Source: Martelella alba (lineage in GTDB: Bacteria; Pseudomonadota; Alphaproteobacteria; Rhizobiales; Rhizobiaceae). Taken from it: 64,000 bases of DNA. How positions within the stretch are numbered: position 1 is the first letter of the stretch; the number at the start of each line of letters is the position of its first letter. Below, piece by piece: positions 45,640-53,532 of this stretch. Below the pieces are notes generated by a model. The model ran no database searches. It worked only from the letters and a program-made list of their open reading frames with translations, and had not been told where the DNA came from. Made by a program: the position numbers and the translations under genes. The DNA is taken from assembly GCF_006516955.1 (NCBI RefSeq), contig NZ_VHLG01000010.1, forward strand, positions 124,001 to 188,000. The letters are read 5' to 3'.

Positions 45640-46932
45640 ATGGATCAGATGATCGACAGCAGCCTCGTCGCCGCCGAAAACGAACGGCGTATCCGCGATC
45701 TGGAGACGGATTTCACTGCACTCGGATCGAAACTCGCGCGCCATGGCATTGATATCAACCAGATCACCGAAAAGGTTGCCGCCTTTGGCGTGGCTGTACC
45801 CTCATGGGGCGTCGGCACGGGTGGCACCCGCTTCGCCCGCTTTCCGGGCCCCGGCGAACCGCGCGGCATTTTCGACAAGCTCGAAGACTGCGCGGTGATC
45901 CAGCAGTTGACGCGGGCAACGCCCACCGTCTCGCTGCATATCCCGTGGGACAAGGTCGATGACCTTTCGGCGTTGCGTCAGAAGGGCGAGGCGCTTGGCC
46001 TCGGCTTTGATGCGATGAACTCCAACACGTTTCAGGATCAGGACGGACAGGCGCATTCCTACAAGTTCGGCTCGCTCAGCCATGTGGAGGCGGCCACCCG
46101 CCAGCAGGCTATCGACCATAATGTCGAATGCATCGAAATTGGCCGTCAGCTTGGCTCCAAGGCGTTGACGGTGTGGATCGGCGATGGTTCCAACTTTCCC
46201 GGCCAGAGCCATTTCTCCCGCAGTTTCGAACGCTATCTCGAGGCGATGAAAGCCATCTATGCCGCCCTTCCCGATGACTGGCGGGTGTTCACCGAACACA
46301 AGATGTATGAGCCCGCCTTCTATTCGACCGTGGTTCAGGACTGGGGTACCAATTACCTGATCGCCAGGGAACTTGGTGACAAGGCCTTCTGCCTCGTCGA
46401 TCTCGGCCACCATGCCCCCAACGTCAATATCGAGATGATCGTCGCCCGGCTGATCCAGTTTTCGAAGCTCGGCGGCTTCCATTTCAACGATTCCAAATAT
46501 GGCGACGATGATCTCGACGCCGGTTCAATCGAACCCTACCGGCTGTTTCTGGTCTTCAACGAACTGGTAGATGCGGAAACCTCGGACCTTTCCGGTTTCC
46601 ACCCCGCCCATATGCTCGACCAGTCGCATAATGTCACCGACCCGATCGAAAGCCTGATGAATTCAGCCATGGAAGTGACACGCGCCTATGCATCCGCACT
46701 TCTGGTTGACCGGGCAGCCCTTGCCGGCTTTCAGGCCGAGAATGACGCGCTGATGGCATCGGAAACGCTGAAACAGGCCTTCCGTACCGATGTATCGCCA
46801 ATCCTCGCCATGGCCCGCTATCGTGCTGGCGGGGCAATCGACCCGGTCGCCGCCTACCGCTCGGCAGGTTATCGCGCGGCAGTGGCTGCGACGCGACCGG
46901 CCGTGACCGGTAGCGGCGGCGGCATCGTGTGA
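45640..46932 (+). CDS. rhaI: L-rhamnose isomerase
   Basis: A 430-residue isomerase of the RhaI type used by rhizobia and pseudomonads (xylose-isomerase-like barrel), beginning MDQMIDSSLVAAENERRIRDLETDF. Metal and catalytic residues are in VWIGDGSNFPGQ, EHKMYEPAFYS, LVDLGHHAPNVNIE and GGFHFNDSKYGDDDLDAGS. It converts L-rhamnose to L-rhamnulose. It starts 12 bases after rhaD in the same operon. Confidence 0.93.
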   Translation: MDQMIDSSLVAAENERRIRDLETDFTALGSKLARHGIDINQITEKVAAFGVAVPSWGVGTGGTRFARFPGPGEPRGIFDKLEDCAVIQQLTRATPTVSLHIPWDKVDDLSALRQKGEALGLGFDAMNSNTFQDQDGQAHSYKFGSLSHVEAATRQQAIDHNVECIEIGRQLGSKALTVWIGDGSNFPGQSHFSRSFERYLEAMKAIYAALPDDWRVFTEHKMYEPAFYSTVVQDWGTNYLIARELGDKAFCLVDLGHHAPNVNIEMIVARLIQFSKLGGFHFNDSKYGDDDLDAGSIEPYRLFLVFNELVDAETSDLSGFHPAHMLDQSHNVTDPIESLMNSAMEVTRAYASALLVDRAALAGFQAENDALMASETLKQAFRTDVSPILAMARYRAGGAIDPVAAYRSAGYRAAVAATRPAVTGSGGGIV

Positions 46933-47255
46933 GGGGGACGATGGAAACAATCGCACTCAGAATGACCCTCAATCCGGGCCAGAAGGATGAATACAAGCGC
47001 CGCCATGATGCGATCTGGCCGGAGCTTGCAAAGGTTCTGAAGGACGCTGGCGTTTCAGATTACTCGATCTTCCTCGATGAGGAGACCAACCATCTCTTTG
47101 CCGTGCTGAAGCGGGCGGATGATCACCATATGACGGAGATTCCGAAAAACGAGATCGTCCGCCGCTGGTGGGACTATATGGCAGACATCATGGCGACCAA
47201 CCCGGATAACAGTCCGGTCGAAGTCCCGCTCCTGCAGGTCTTCCACCTGCCCTGA
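46929..47255 (+). CDS. rhaM: L-rhamnose mutarotase
   Basis: A 108-residue protein of the rhamnose mutarotase family (called RhaU in rhizobia), with ALRMTLNPGQKDEYKRRHDAIWPELAKVLKDAGVSDYSIFLDEETNHLFAVL and WWDYMADIM. It interconverts alpha and beta anomers of L-rhamnose. It is not in the transporter operon here but third in the rhaD-rhaI operon, overlapping rhaI by four bases. The first codon is a GTG at 46929; an ATG follows at 46941, where GGGGGACG provides a ribosome site, and I favour it. Confidence 0.9.
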   Translation: MRGTMETIALRMTLNPGQKDEYKRRHDAIWPELAKVLKDAGVSDYSIFLDEETNHLFAVLKRADDHHMTEIPKNEIVRRWWDYMADIMATNPDNSPVEVPLLQVFHLP

Positions 47256-47551
47256 AACGCCAGAAGGGCGGCGCTTCTGTGCTGCCCCAGACTGTTGACA
47301 GGCTTCGCCCCTTTTTCTGACGTCATGCCTGTGCTTGTCACAGGCATCCAGCCGACGCGCGTCCGCGCGGCGAAAGGACTTTTTTATTCAATGCCTTATG
47401 AATCTGGATCCCCGTGACAAGCACGGGGATGACGACGGAGGGAGGGGCTGCTCCACCTCAAACGTGCAATATGAATGGCTTTGTCAGAAGCCTGAGGGCG
47501 ACGCTTCTGCACCGCCCTTTTTAGCTGCCTGTTTCGAACCCAAACCCTGGT
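47256..47551. other. Intergenic region carrying the repeat element
   Basis: 296 bases between converging genes (rhaM and the glutathionyl-hydroquinone reductase). Apart from the palindromic element, no gene is visible. Confidence 0.55.
47321..47434. repeat. MITE-like palindromic repeat element
   Basis: A 114-base element with 31-base terminal inverted repeats (47321-47351 and 47404-47434) that differ at four positions. Each arm folds into a 9-bp hairpin (stems 47325-47333/47339-47347 and 47408-47416/47422-47430), and a smaller 6-bp hairpin lies at 47356-47369. All four arm differences are compensatory pairs within the stems. No ORF. It resembles rhizobial intergenic palindromic repeats, but I cannot confirm a named family. 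Confidence 0.75.
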
Positions 47552-48517
47552 TCAGGCGGCCTTGGCCAGCAGCGCCTTGATATGCGAGGGACCGATCGGG
47601 CGGATGCCGGCGGGGTTCAGCGCCTTGATCGAATAATATCCTGCGGTGATATGGTCCATGTTCACCGTTTCGGCGACGCCAGGCGTCAGATAGATCTTTT
47701 CCATATAGGCTGAAAGGCGCGGATAGTCAGCGATCCGCTTCCAGTTGGTCTTGAAGATGCCGTGATAGGCGGCATCGAAGCGGATCAGCGTGACGAAGAG
47801 GCGGATATCGGCCTCGGTCAGCCTGTCACCAAAGAGGAAGGGCCCCTCCAGCGTTTCTTCCAGCTCGTCCAGCATGGCGAAGACACCGGCAACGGCCTCG
47901 TCATAGGCCTGCTGGGTTGAGGCAAAGCCTGCCTTGTAGACGCCGTTATTGAGCTGGTTGTAGACGCGCGGGTTCAGCGTATCGATCTTTTCGGCGAGAT
48001 CAGCCGGGTAGAGATCAATATCCGAGGGAACGAGTTTTTGAAACGCCGTGTTGAACATGCGCAGAATATCCGCGCTTTCATTGTTTACCATCACATTGCG
48101 CTTCATGTCCCACAGGACCGGAACCGTGGCGCGGCCGGTAATATGCGGATCGGCACGGGTGTAGAGCTGGTGAATGTGGTGAGAACCGAACAGCGGATCT
48201 TCATCCGCACCCGGATAGCCGCCAAAGGCCCAGCCTTCGTCCGTCATCACCGGATTGACCACCGTCACCGGGATCAGGTCCTTAAGGCCCTTCAGCGAGC
48301 GGCCGATCAGTGTGCGCGATGCCCAGGGGCAGATCAGCGCGACATAGAGGCGGTAGCGGCCGGCTTCGGCCTCAAAACCGCCCTCTCCCGTCGGGCCCGG
48401 CGCACCGTCGGGGGTAATCCAGTTGCGGAAGGAGGAGACCTGACGGACAAAGCGACCTTTTTCATCCTTCTTTTGCACGGGCTGCCAGTTGGCGCTCCAT
48501 TTTCCATCAACAAGCAT
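47552..48517 (-). CDS. Glutathionyl-hydroquinone reductase (Xi-class GST)
   Basis: A 321-residue Xi-class glutathione transferase. The catalytic motif is C63-P-W-A, with VIPVTVVNPVMTDEGWAFG and the GS-HQR tail NPAGIRPIGP. It reduces glutathionyl-hydroquinones using glutathione. It follows the DoxX gene on the same strand, and a hairpin lies in the gap. It fits a quinone and electrophile stress operon with the two genes upstream. Confidence 0.9.
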   Translation of the reverse strand: MLVDGKWSANWQPVQKKDEKGRFVRQVSSFRNWITPDGAPGPTGEGGFEAEAGRYRLYVALICPWASRTLIGRSLKGLKDLIPVTVVNPVMTDEGWAFGGYPGADEDPLFGSHHIHQLYTRADPHITGRATVPVLWDMKRNVMVNNESADILRMFNTAFQKLVPSDIDLYPADLAEKIDTLNPRVYNQLNNGVYKAGFASTQQAYDEAVAGVFAMLDELEETLEGPFLFGDRLTEADIRLFVTLIRFDAAYHGIFKTNWKRIADYPRLSAYMEKIYLTPGVAETVNMDHITAGYYSIKALNPAGIRPIGPSHIKALLAKAA

Positions 48518-48547
48518 GGTCTTCTCCTTGGGAATTTCTTGTCGTTT

Positions 48548-48574
48548 GGCCGCCGCAATGTCGTTGCGGCGGCC
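48548..48574 (-). terminator. Intercistronic hairpin, hydroquinone reductase/DoxX gap
   Basis: A perfect 11-bp inverted repeat (48548-48558 and 48564-48574) with loop TGTCG, in the gap between the DoxX stop and the hydroquinone reductase start. No T-run. Confidence 0.55.
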
Positions 48575-48586
48575 GTGAAGGCAGTT

Positions 48587-48997
48587 TTACTTCAGGCGGC
48601 GCGACGGCAGCAGAGCGTGAACGCCATCACCGAGCAGGGCAAGCGCAAACTGAACGAATGCCCACATCACCGGATATTCCCAGCCGCCGCCATTCGGATT
48701 GGCAAAGCTGAAGCCGTTCTGGATATGACCGAACAGGGCAGCACCCAGAAGTTCAAGGCCGAGGATGAAGGAGAATTCGCGGGTTTTCACACCAAGGATC
48801 AGGGCGATACCACCGACGAGCTCGAGAATCATCACGATGATGCCGAAAAAGCCGGGCAGGCCGAGGGACGAGAAATAGCCCATCGTGCCGGCAGGCGTGA
48901 AGACAAAGAGCTTGGTCAGGCCGTGGGTGATGAACAAAAGGCCGGTGAGAACACGCAGAAGGAGCGCAGCATAGGGAGCGGTTTTGAGGTCGATCAT
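48587..48997 (-). CDS. DoxX-family membrane protein
   Basis: A 136-residue protein with four hydrophobic segments and DoxX features (LLRVLTGLLFITHGLTKLF, SSLGLPGFFGIIVMILELVGGIALILG). Start ATG 48997 has AGGAAAAG upstream; the frame is open 14 residues further. DoxX proteins support redox and thiol or quinone homeostasis in the inner membrane. It is the middle gene of the stress cluster. Confidence 0.85.
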   Translation of the reverse strand: MIDLKTAPYAALLLRVLTGLLFITHGLTKLFVFTPAGTMGYFSSLGLPGFFGIIVMILELVGGIALILGVKTREFSFILGLELLGAALFGHIQNGFSFANPNGGGWEYPVMWAFVQFALALLGDGVHALLPSRRLK

Positions 48998-49015
48998 GAT
49001 CTTTTCCTGGAAGGG

Positions 49016-49037
49016 GCCGCCGCATGGAAGCGGCGGC
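49016..49037 (-). terminator. Intercistronic hairpin, DoxX/NADP reductase gap
   Basis: A perfect 8-bp inverted repeat (49016-49023 and 49030-49037) with a 6-base loop. Its stem shares the GCCGCCGC core with the hairpin in the next gap (48548-48574). Confidence 0.5.
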
Positions 49038-49066
49038 AAATTAAAGGGTTTGGGAGGAGGGTGATT

Positions 49067-49696
49067 TTAGCGGGCGAGCCAGAGCGGGGCGATTTCCGTG
49101 CCCTGACCGAGCATGTAGCCGAACTGGATGTTCATGAAGCCAAGCGGCTCAAGATAGCGGGCGTTCTTCAGGCCACCGGCATTGCGGGCATCAAAGCCAG
49201 CATCCTTGGCAAGGGAGATGACCGCATCACGGGCCGCCTCGTCATCACTGGCAACAAATGTCTGCAGCGTGTGGCCGCCAAAGGTGAAGCTGCCGCCATA
49301 AAGACCGGCAAAGACGGTGTTGAAAGCCTTGACCACGCGGGCAGCCGGCAGAAGCTTTGCAATTTCTTCGGCAGCCGAACTTTCGCCTGAGACAGAAAGC
49401 GCCGAAAAGTCTTCGGTGATCGGGTTGGTCACGTCGATGACGATCTTGCCCTCGAAATCAGCCTCTGCTGCAATCGCCGCAACCGCGCCATAAGGCACAG
49501 CAAAGATGATGGCATCAGCCTGGGCAACAGCTTCGGCAATGGATGCGGCCTGAACCGTCAGGCCTTCGCCTTTCAGCGTATCAGCCAGCGCCTGACCGCC
49601 CTTGCGGTCGGCAACAACGACGCCGTGGCGCGTCTTGGCGAAAGTGCGGGCCAGGCCCGAGCCGATGTTACCGGTACCGATAATCGCGATGTTCAT
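49067..49696 (-). CDS. NADP-dependent oxidoreductase, F420-reductase-like
   Basis: A 209-residue Rossmann protein starting MNIAIIGTGNIGSGLARTFAKTRHGVVVADRKGG, the coenzyme-F420-dependent NADP oxidoreductase pattern. Further motifs are DAIIFAVPYGAVAAIA and VIDVTNPIT. These proteins in bacteria without F420 act with NADP and unknown partners. Start ATG 49696; 12 upstream residues are rejected. First gene of the leftward stress operon, divergent from the LysR gene. Confidence 0.82.
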   Translation of the reverse strand: MNIAIIGTGNIGSGLARTFAKTRHGVVVADRKGGQALADTLKGEGLTVQAASIAEAVAQADAIIFAVPYGAVAAIAAEADFEGKIVIDVTNPITEDFSALSVSGESSAAEEIAKLLPAARVVKAFNTVFAGLYGGSFTFGGHTLQTFVASDDEAARDAVISLAKDAGFDARNAGGLKNARYLEPLGFMNIQFGYMLGQGTEIAPLWLAR

Positions 49697-49787
49697 CGTT
49701 CTTCTCCTTGGGGGCGCTTGAGCGCCTGTCACTGGGCTTTCGGATCGTTCCGGCCCGTTGTTCGATGACCAGAAGATGCACCTTGCA

Positions 49788-49828
49788 GATATTCTTTAAA
49801 AGGGCGAATATATGGATTGATATTCGCC
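49788..49828. promoter_or_regulatory. LysR operator in the divergent gap
   Basis: A perfect 9-bp inverted repeat, GGCGAATAT/ATATTCGCC, at 49803-49811 and 49820-49828, with an 8-base spacer. A GATATTC copy at 49788 is repeated at 49819, a spacing of 31 bases (about three helical turns). The layout fits LysR recognition and activation sites. It lies 23-63 bases upstream of the LysR start. Confidence 0.55.
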
Positions 49829-49850
49829 GATTTGTTCTGAAAGGAAAATC

Positions 49851-50741
49851 ATGGACACGCTGGACGGGTTCCGCGTTTTTGTCGCCGCCGTTGAGACCGG
49901 CTCCTTTGCCGGTGCGGGTGAACGGCTGGGCATATCGGGCAAGCTTGCATCGAAATATCTGGCCGCGCTGGAGGACCGGTTCGGTGCCCGGCTTTTGCAG
50001 CGCACGACCCGGCGGCTCGGCATGACGGTTGCAGGCGAGCGGCTTTATCAGCGCCTGCCGGGATGGCTCGATACGCTGGAAGATATTCGCAATGACATCA
50101 AGAACGACGGGCGGGGGCTCTCAGGCACGCTACGCATCTCCGCCCCGGTGACATTCGGCGAAATGCATGTGCTGAACAGCCTTGCTGCCTTCCGCAGCCT
50201 TCACCCTGACCTGACCATCGATCTCAGGCTTTCCGACGCCTATGCCGATCTTGCCGCCGAAGGCGTCGATCTCGCCATCCGTATCGGCCAGTTGCAGAAT
50301 TCAGCACTGATTGCCCGCAAAATCGGCCACACTGCCCTGGTTCTGGTGGCAGCCCCTGAATATCTGGAAAAACATGGTACGCCACTGCGGATCGAAGAAC
50401 TGGCAGACCATAGCTGCATCCGTGACACCAATATGCGCACACCCGGCGGCACATGGCCGCTGATGAACAAGGGCGAAACCGTCAGGATCAGGGTTGGCGG
50501 GCATTTTCTGGTCAATTCGGCCCGTTCGGTGCGTGAATTGTGCCTGGCCGGAGAAGGGGTCGCCCTCGCGCCGGACTATGCCGTTTCACGTGCGATCGAA
50601 GATGGCCGTCTGATACGCATATTGCCAGACAGCGCCGGGCCGGGCCTTGATATCCACGCTGTCTACCTCGATGGCCGCCGCATGCCACGGCGCGTCCGCG
50701 CCTTCCTCGACCATCTGAAAGCCAAACCGCTGGTGTCCTGA
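49851..50741 (+). CDS. LysR-family transcriptional regulator
   Basis: A 296-residue LysR regulator: N-terminal HTH (MDTLDGFRVFVAAVETGSFAGAGERLGISGKLASKYLAALEDRFGARLLQRTTRRLGMT) and substrate-binding domain (GTLRISAPVTFGEMHVLNSLAAFRSLHPDL). ATG 49851 has AAAGGAAAA upstream. It is divergent from, and probably controls, the NADP reductase-DoxX-hydroquinone reductase operon. Confidence 0.92.
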   Translation: MDTLDGFRVFVAAVETGSFAGAGERLGISGKLASKYLAALEDRFGARLLQRTTRRLGMTVAGERLYQRLPGWLDTLEDIRNDIKNDGRGLSGTLRISAPVTFGEMHVLNSLAAFRSLHPDLTIDLRLSDAYADLAAEGVDLAIRIGQLQNSALIARKIGHTALVLVAAPEYLEKHGTPLRIEELADHSCIRDTNMRTPGGTWPLMNKGETVRIRVGGHFLVNSARSVRELCLAGEGVALAPDYAVSRAIEDGRLIRILPDSAGPGLDIHAVYLDGRRMPRRVRAFLDHLKAKPLVS

Positions 50742-50912
50742 ATATCGCCTGGGCGCATCCGTTTGCAATGCAATGGGGCTCATGTTAGCCTTTATGGCAA
50801 TAATGCGGCACAGCCGGTAATTCAAATTCACTCATCGGCGCGCCGAGACAACAGCGTCTTTGAAAAAGGAAGAATAACGGGACGGCAATCCCGAAAATAT
50901 AAAGGAATAGCG

Positions 50913-51335
50913 GTGACGACATTTACCAGAATCATGGCACCGGTGGATCTGGCCCATCTGGACAGGCTCAAGCGCGCACTGGATATTGCTGCGGACCTTT
51001 CAGGTTTCTATGGAGCCCCCGTCACCTATGTCGGTATTTCCGCCGCAACGCCCGGCGCGCTTGGGCACAATCCGGCAGAATTTGCTGAAAAGCTGCGCCA
51101 GTTCGCAGATCTAGAGGGTAACCGCCGCGGCATTGCCACGGCCTCCCACCCCGTTATTACCCATGATCCCGCCCGCGATCTGAACCCGGCCCTTGCCAAG
51201 GCGGTCGAAACAATTGGCGCCGATCTGGTCGTCATGGCGACCCATATACCCAATATCGCCGACCATTTCTGGCCATCCCATGGCGGTGCACTATCTCAAC
51301 ATACAAAAGCCTCTGTTTTCTTGGTGAGACCTTAA
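50913..51335 (+). CDS. Universal stress protein (UspA family)
   Basis: A 140-residue UspA protein with an N-terminal MAPVDLAHLDRLKRALDIAADLSG, then ADLVVMATHIPNIADHFWPSHGGALSQHTKASVFLV with the GG-x(n)-G nucleotide loop. A GTG at 50913 with AAGGA upstream is chosen; the longer open frame from 50763 lacks a ribosome site and family similarity. It lies 134 bases upstream of the BCCT gene and may respond to stress along with it. Confidence 0.82.
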   Translation: MTTFTRIMAPVDLAHLDRLKRALDIAADLSGFYGAPVTYVGISAATPGALGHNPAEFAEKLRQFADLEGNRRGIATASHPVITHDPARDLNPALAKAVETIGADLVVMATHIPNIADHFWPSHGGALSQHTKASVFLVRP

Positions 51336-51469
51336 TCGGGAGCCGAATTATCGGCTAGGCCGCTGATCAATGCAGGATTGTATCCGCATTTGGACGACGA
51401 CAGCTATCTGGCAGTGTCTTGAGGGAGGCGGCGGGAAAGCAAGGCGCAAATAAAAGAAGGAGAGACAAT

Positions 51470-53083
51470 ATGAGCGACACGGGCATTCCGGAACCGGAAG
51501 GCGAGACTGATCTGATCGAAACGGATTACGAAATCGGTCAGGACAATATCACCACGTCAATCGGTCCATTCGGCCTGGATGTCCACAATCCGGTTTTTGC
51601 GATTTCGGGACTGACCATTGTCGCCTTCGTGCTGGTGACCCTGGCCTTCCAGAGCGAGGCCGGATCATTGTTCAATGGCTTGCGCGACTGGCTGACCTCG
51701 ACCTTCGACTGGTTCTTTCTGCTGGCTGCCAATGTCTTCGTCGTCCTATGTCTGTTCCTGATTGTATCGCCTTACGGAAAAATCCGACTGGGCGGGAGCG
51801 AGGCGACGCCCGATTATTCCTATTCCGGCTGGTTCGCCATGCTGTTTGCCGCCGGCATGGGTATCGGCCTGATGTTCTACGGCGTTTCCGAACCGATCTC
51901 GCACTACACGTCATCGGTCGCAGCCAATGCCGGAACACCGGAAAGCTGGGCTCCGCTTGGCGGCGCGCCCGGCAATGAGGAAGCGGCCCGCCAGCTTGCC
52001 ATGGCCGCCACCATCTTCCACTGGAGCCTGCACCCCTGGGCAATCTATGCCATTGTCGCCCTGGCGCTGGCGCTCTTCTCCTACAATAAGGGCCTGCCGC
52101 TGACCATGCGCTCGGTCTTCTACCCGATCTTCGGCGAACGGGTCTGGGGCTGGACCGGCCATGTGATCGATATTCTGGCGGTTTTCGCCACGCTGTTCGG
52201 CCTTGCCACCTCACTCGGCTTCGGCGCCGAACAGGCCAATGCCGGCCTCAATCACCTGTTCGGCATTCCGATCAACAATGTCTCAAAGGTCGTCCTGATC
52301 GTCGTCATCACCGGCATTGCCCTGACGTCAGTGGTTGCAGGCCTTGATGCCGGCGTCAAACGCCTGTCCGAAATCAACATGTATCTTGCCGCCCTGCTGC
52401 TGCTTTTCGTCCTGATCGTCGGACCGACCTTGCTGATTCTGAGCGGATTTTTCAGCAATCTGGTTGAATATGCCCGCTACCTGCCGGCACTTTCGAACCC
52501 GTTCGGACGCACCGACGACAATTTCCGCGATGGCTGGACCGCATTTTACTGGGCCTGGTGGATTTCCTGGTCACCCTTTGTCGGCATGTTCATCGCCCGC
52601 GTCTCGCGCGGCCGCACGGTGCGCGAATTCCTCACCTGCGTGCTGATCATTCCGTCCATCGTTTCCGTCCTGTGGATGACGGTCTTTGGCGATACGGCCA
52701 TCCATGAACTCATCGATCAGTCCTATGCAGCGCTTGCCGACGCACCACTGGCACTGAAGCTCTTTGTCATGCTGGAGAAACTGCCATTGCAGGCCATCAC
52801 CTCCGTGATCGGCATCGTGCTGGTGATCGTCTTCTTCGTCACCTCGTCGGATTCCGGCTCCCTGGTCATCGATACCATCACCGCCGGAGGCAAGGTGGAT
52901 GCGCCCACACCGCAACGGGTTTTCTGGGCATCCTTCGAGGGACTGGTTGCCATCGCCCTGCTGCTTGGCGGCGGCCTTGGGGCGCTGCAGGCAATGGCCG
53001 TCTCAACCGGCTTTCCCTTCACCATCGTGCTGCTGCTCGCCTGCTATGCGATCCTTAAAGGACTGCATTCCGAACCGAGATAA
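51470..53083 (+). CDS. BCCT-family transporter
   Basis: A 537-residue betaine/choline/carnitine transporter with about 12 membrane segments and the family signatures AGMGIGLMFYGVSEP and WAWWISWSPFVGMFIARVSRGRTVREF. The AGMGIG loop fits a sodium-coupled type. Substrates would be glycine betaine or choline-like osmolytes. ATG 51470 has AAGGAGAGAC upstream. A terminator follows. Confidence 0.92.
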   Translation: MSDTGIPEPEGETDLIETDYEIGQDNITTSIGPFGLDVHNPVFAISGLTIVAFVLVTLAFQSEAGSLFNGLRDWLTSTFDWFFLLAANVFVVLCLFLIVSPYGKIRLGGSEATPDYSYSGWFAMLFAAGMGIGLMFYGVSEPISHYTSSVAANAGTPESWAPLGGAPGNEEAARQLAMAATIFHWSLHPWAIYAIVALALALFSYNKGLPLTMRSVFYPIFGERVWGWTGHVIDILAVFATLFGLATSLGFGAEQANAGLNHLFGIPINNVSKVVLIVVITGIALTSVVAGLDAGVKRLSEINMYLAALLLLFVLIVGPTLLILSGFFSNLVEYARYLPALSNPFGRTDDNFRDGWTAFYWAWWISWSPFVGMFIARVSRGRTVREFLTCVLIIPSIVSVLWMTVFGDTAIHELIDQSYAALADAPLALKLFVMLEKLPLQAITSVIGIVLVIVFFVTSSDSGSLVIDTITAGGKVDAPTPQRVFWASFEGLVAIALLLGGGLGALQAMAVSTGFPFTIVLLLACYAILKGLHSEPR

Positions 53084-53105
53084 CACGGCCGACGGGGAAA
53101 CCAGC

Positions 53106-53140
53106 AAAAGGGGATGGCCGATGCCATCCCCTTTTCGTTT
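53106..53140 (+). terminator. Rho-independent terminator after BCCT gene
   Basis: A perfect 13-bp inverted repeat (53106-53118 and 53123-53135), 4-base loop CGAT, ending in TTTT, 23 bases after the BCCT stop. Confidence 0.75.
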
Positions 53141-53207
53141 GAGCGAGCGCAAATCAAGACGGCAGCTTTGCACTTATAATGCAACGCATTCTGCAATGAG
53201 GGGGCAT

Positions 53208-53247
53208 GAGGCGCGCGCGGTGCGAGGGGGTACCTCGCGCGCGCTTC
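53208..53247. repeat. GC-rich imperfect inverted repeat
   Basis: Arms 53208-53219 and 53236-53247 pair over 12 bp with one G-T position, and an inner 6-bp repeat (GCGAGG/CCTCGC) lies inside. It sits after the BCCT terminator in an otherwise featureless gap. Confidence 0.45.
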
Positions 53248-53532
53248 TGCAAGCCAGCCGAATTACAAATAAATAACATTACTGAATAGCAGCGTTTTCG
53301 GACCTCCGAACCGTTTTTCAGAAAAATCGAATATTAATTCCGACCTGATCGTCGTTTGGTTTCGTGTGAAGAAATTCGCCTGCCAAAGCAATGACCTACG
53401 CCATCAGTTCCCAATGGCTCTGGCCGCGTTTTGACGACCCCATATTCAGGGAACGCCTGGCATCCGTGCCTGAGCGGGAAGCGTCCATATCTCTTCCCGC
53501 TGGCGTTTCATCGCCTGAAGAAGGACAGGACA

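Larger units (their letters stand above)
53084..53532. other. Intergenic region before the 602-residue orphan gene
   Basis: 449 bases. Holds the BCCT terminator, the GC-rich repeat, a TTATAAT near 53175 and a short palindrome TTCGGA-CC-TCCGAA at 53297-53310. The rest should contain the promoter for the orphan gene. No secretion-regulator box was found. Confidence 0.45.
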
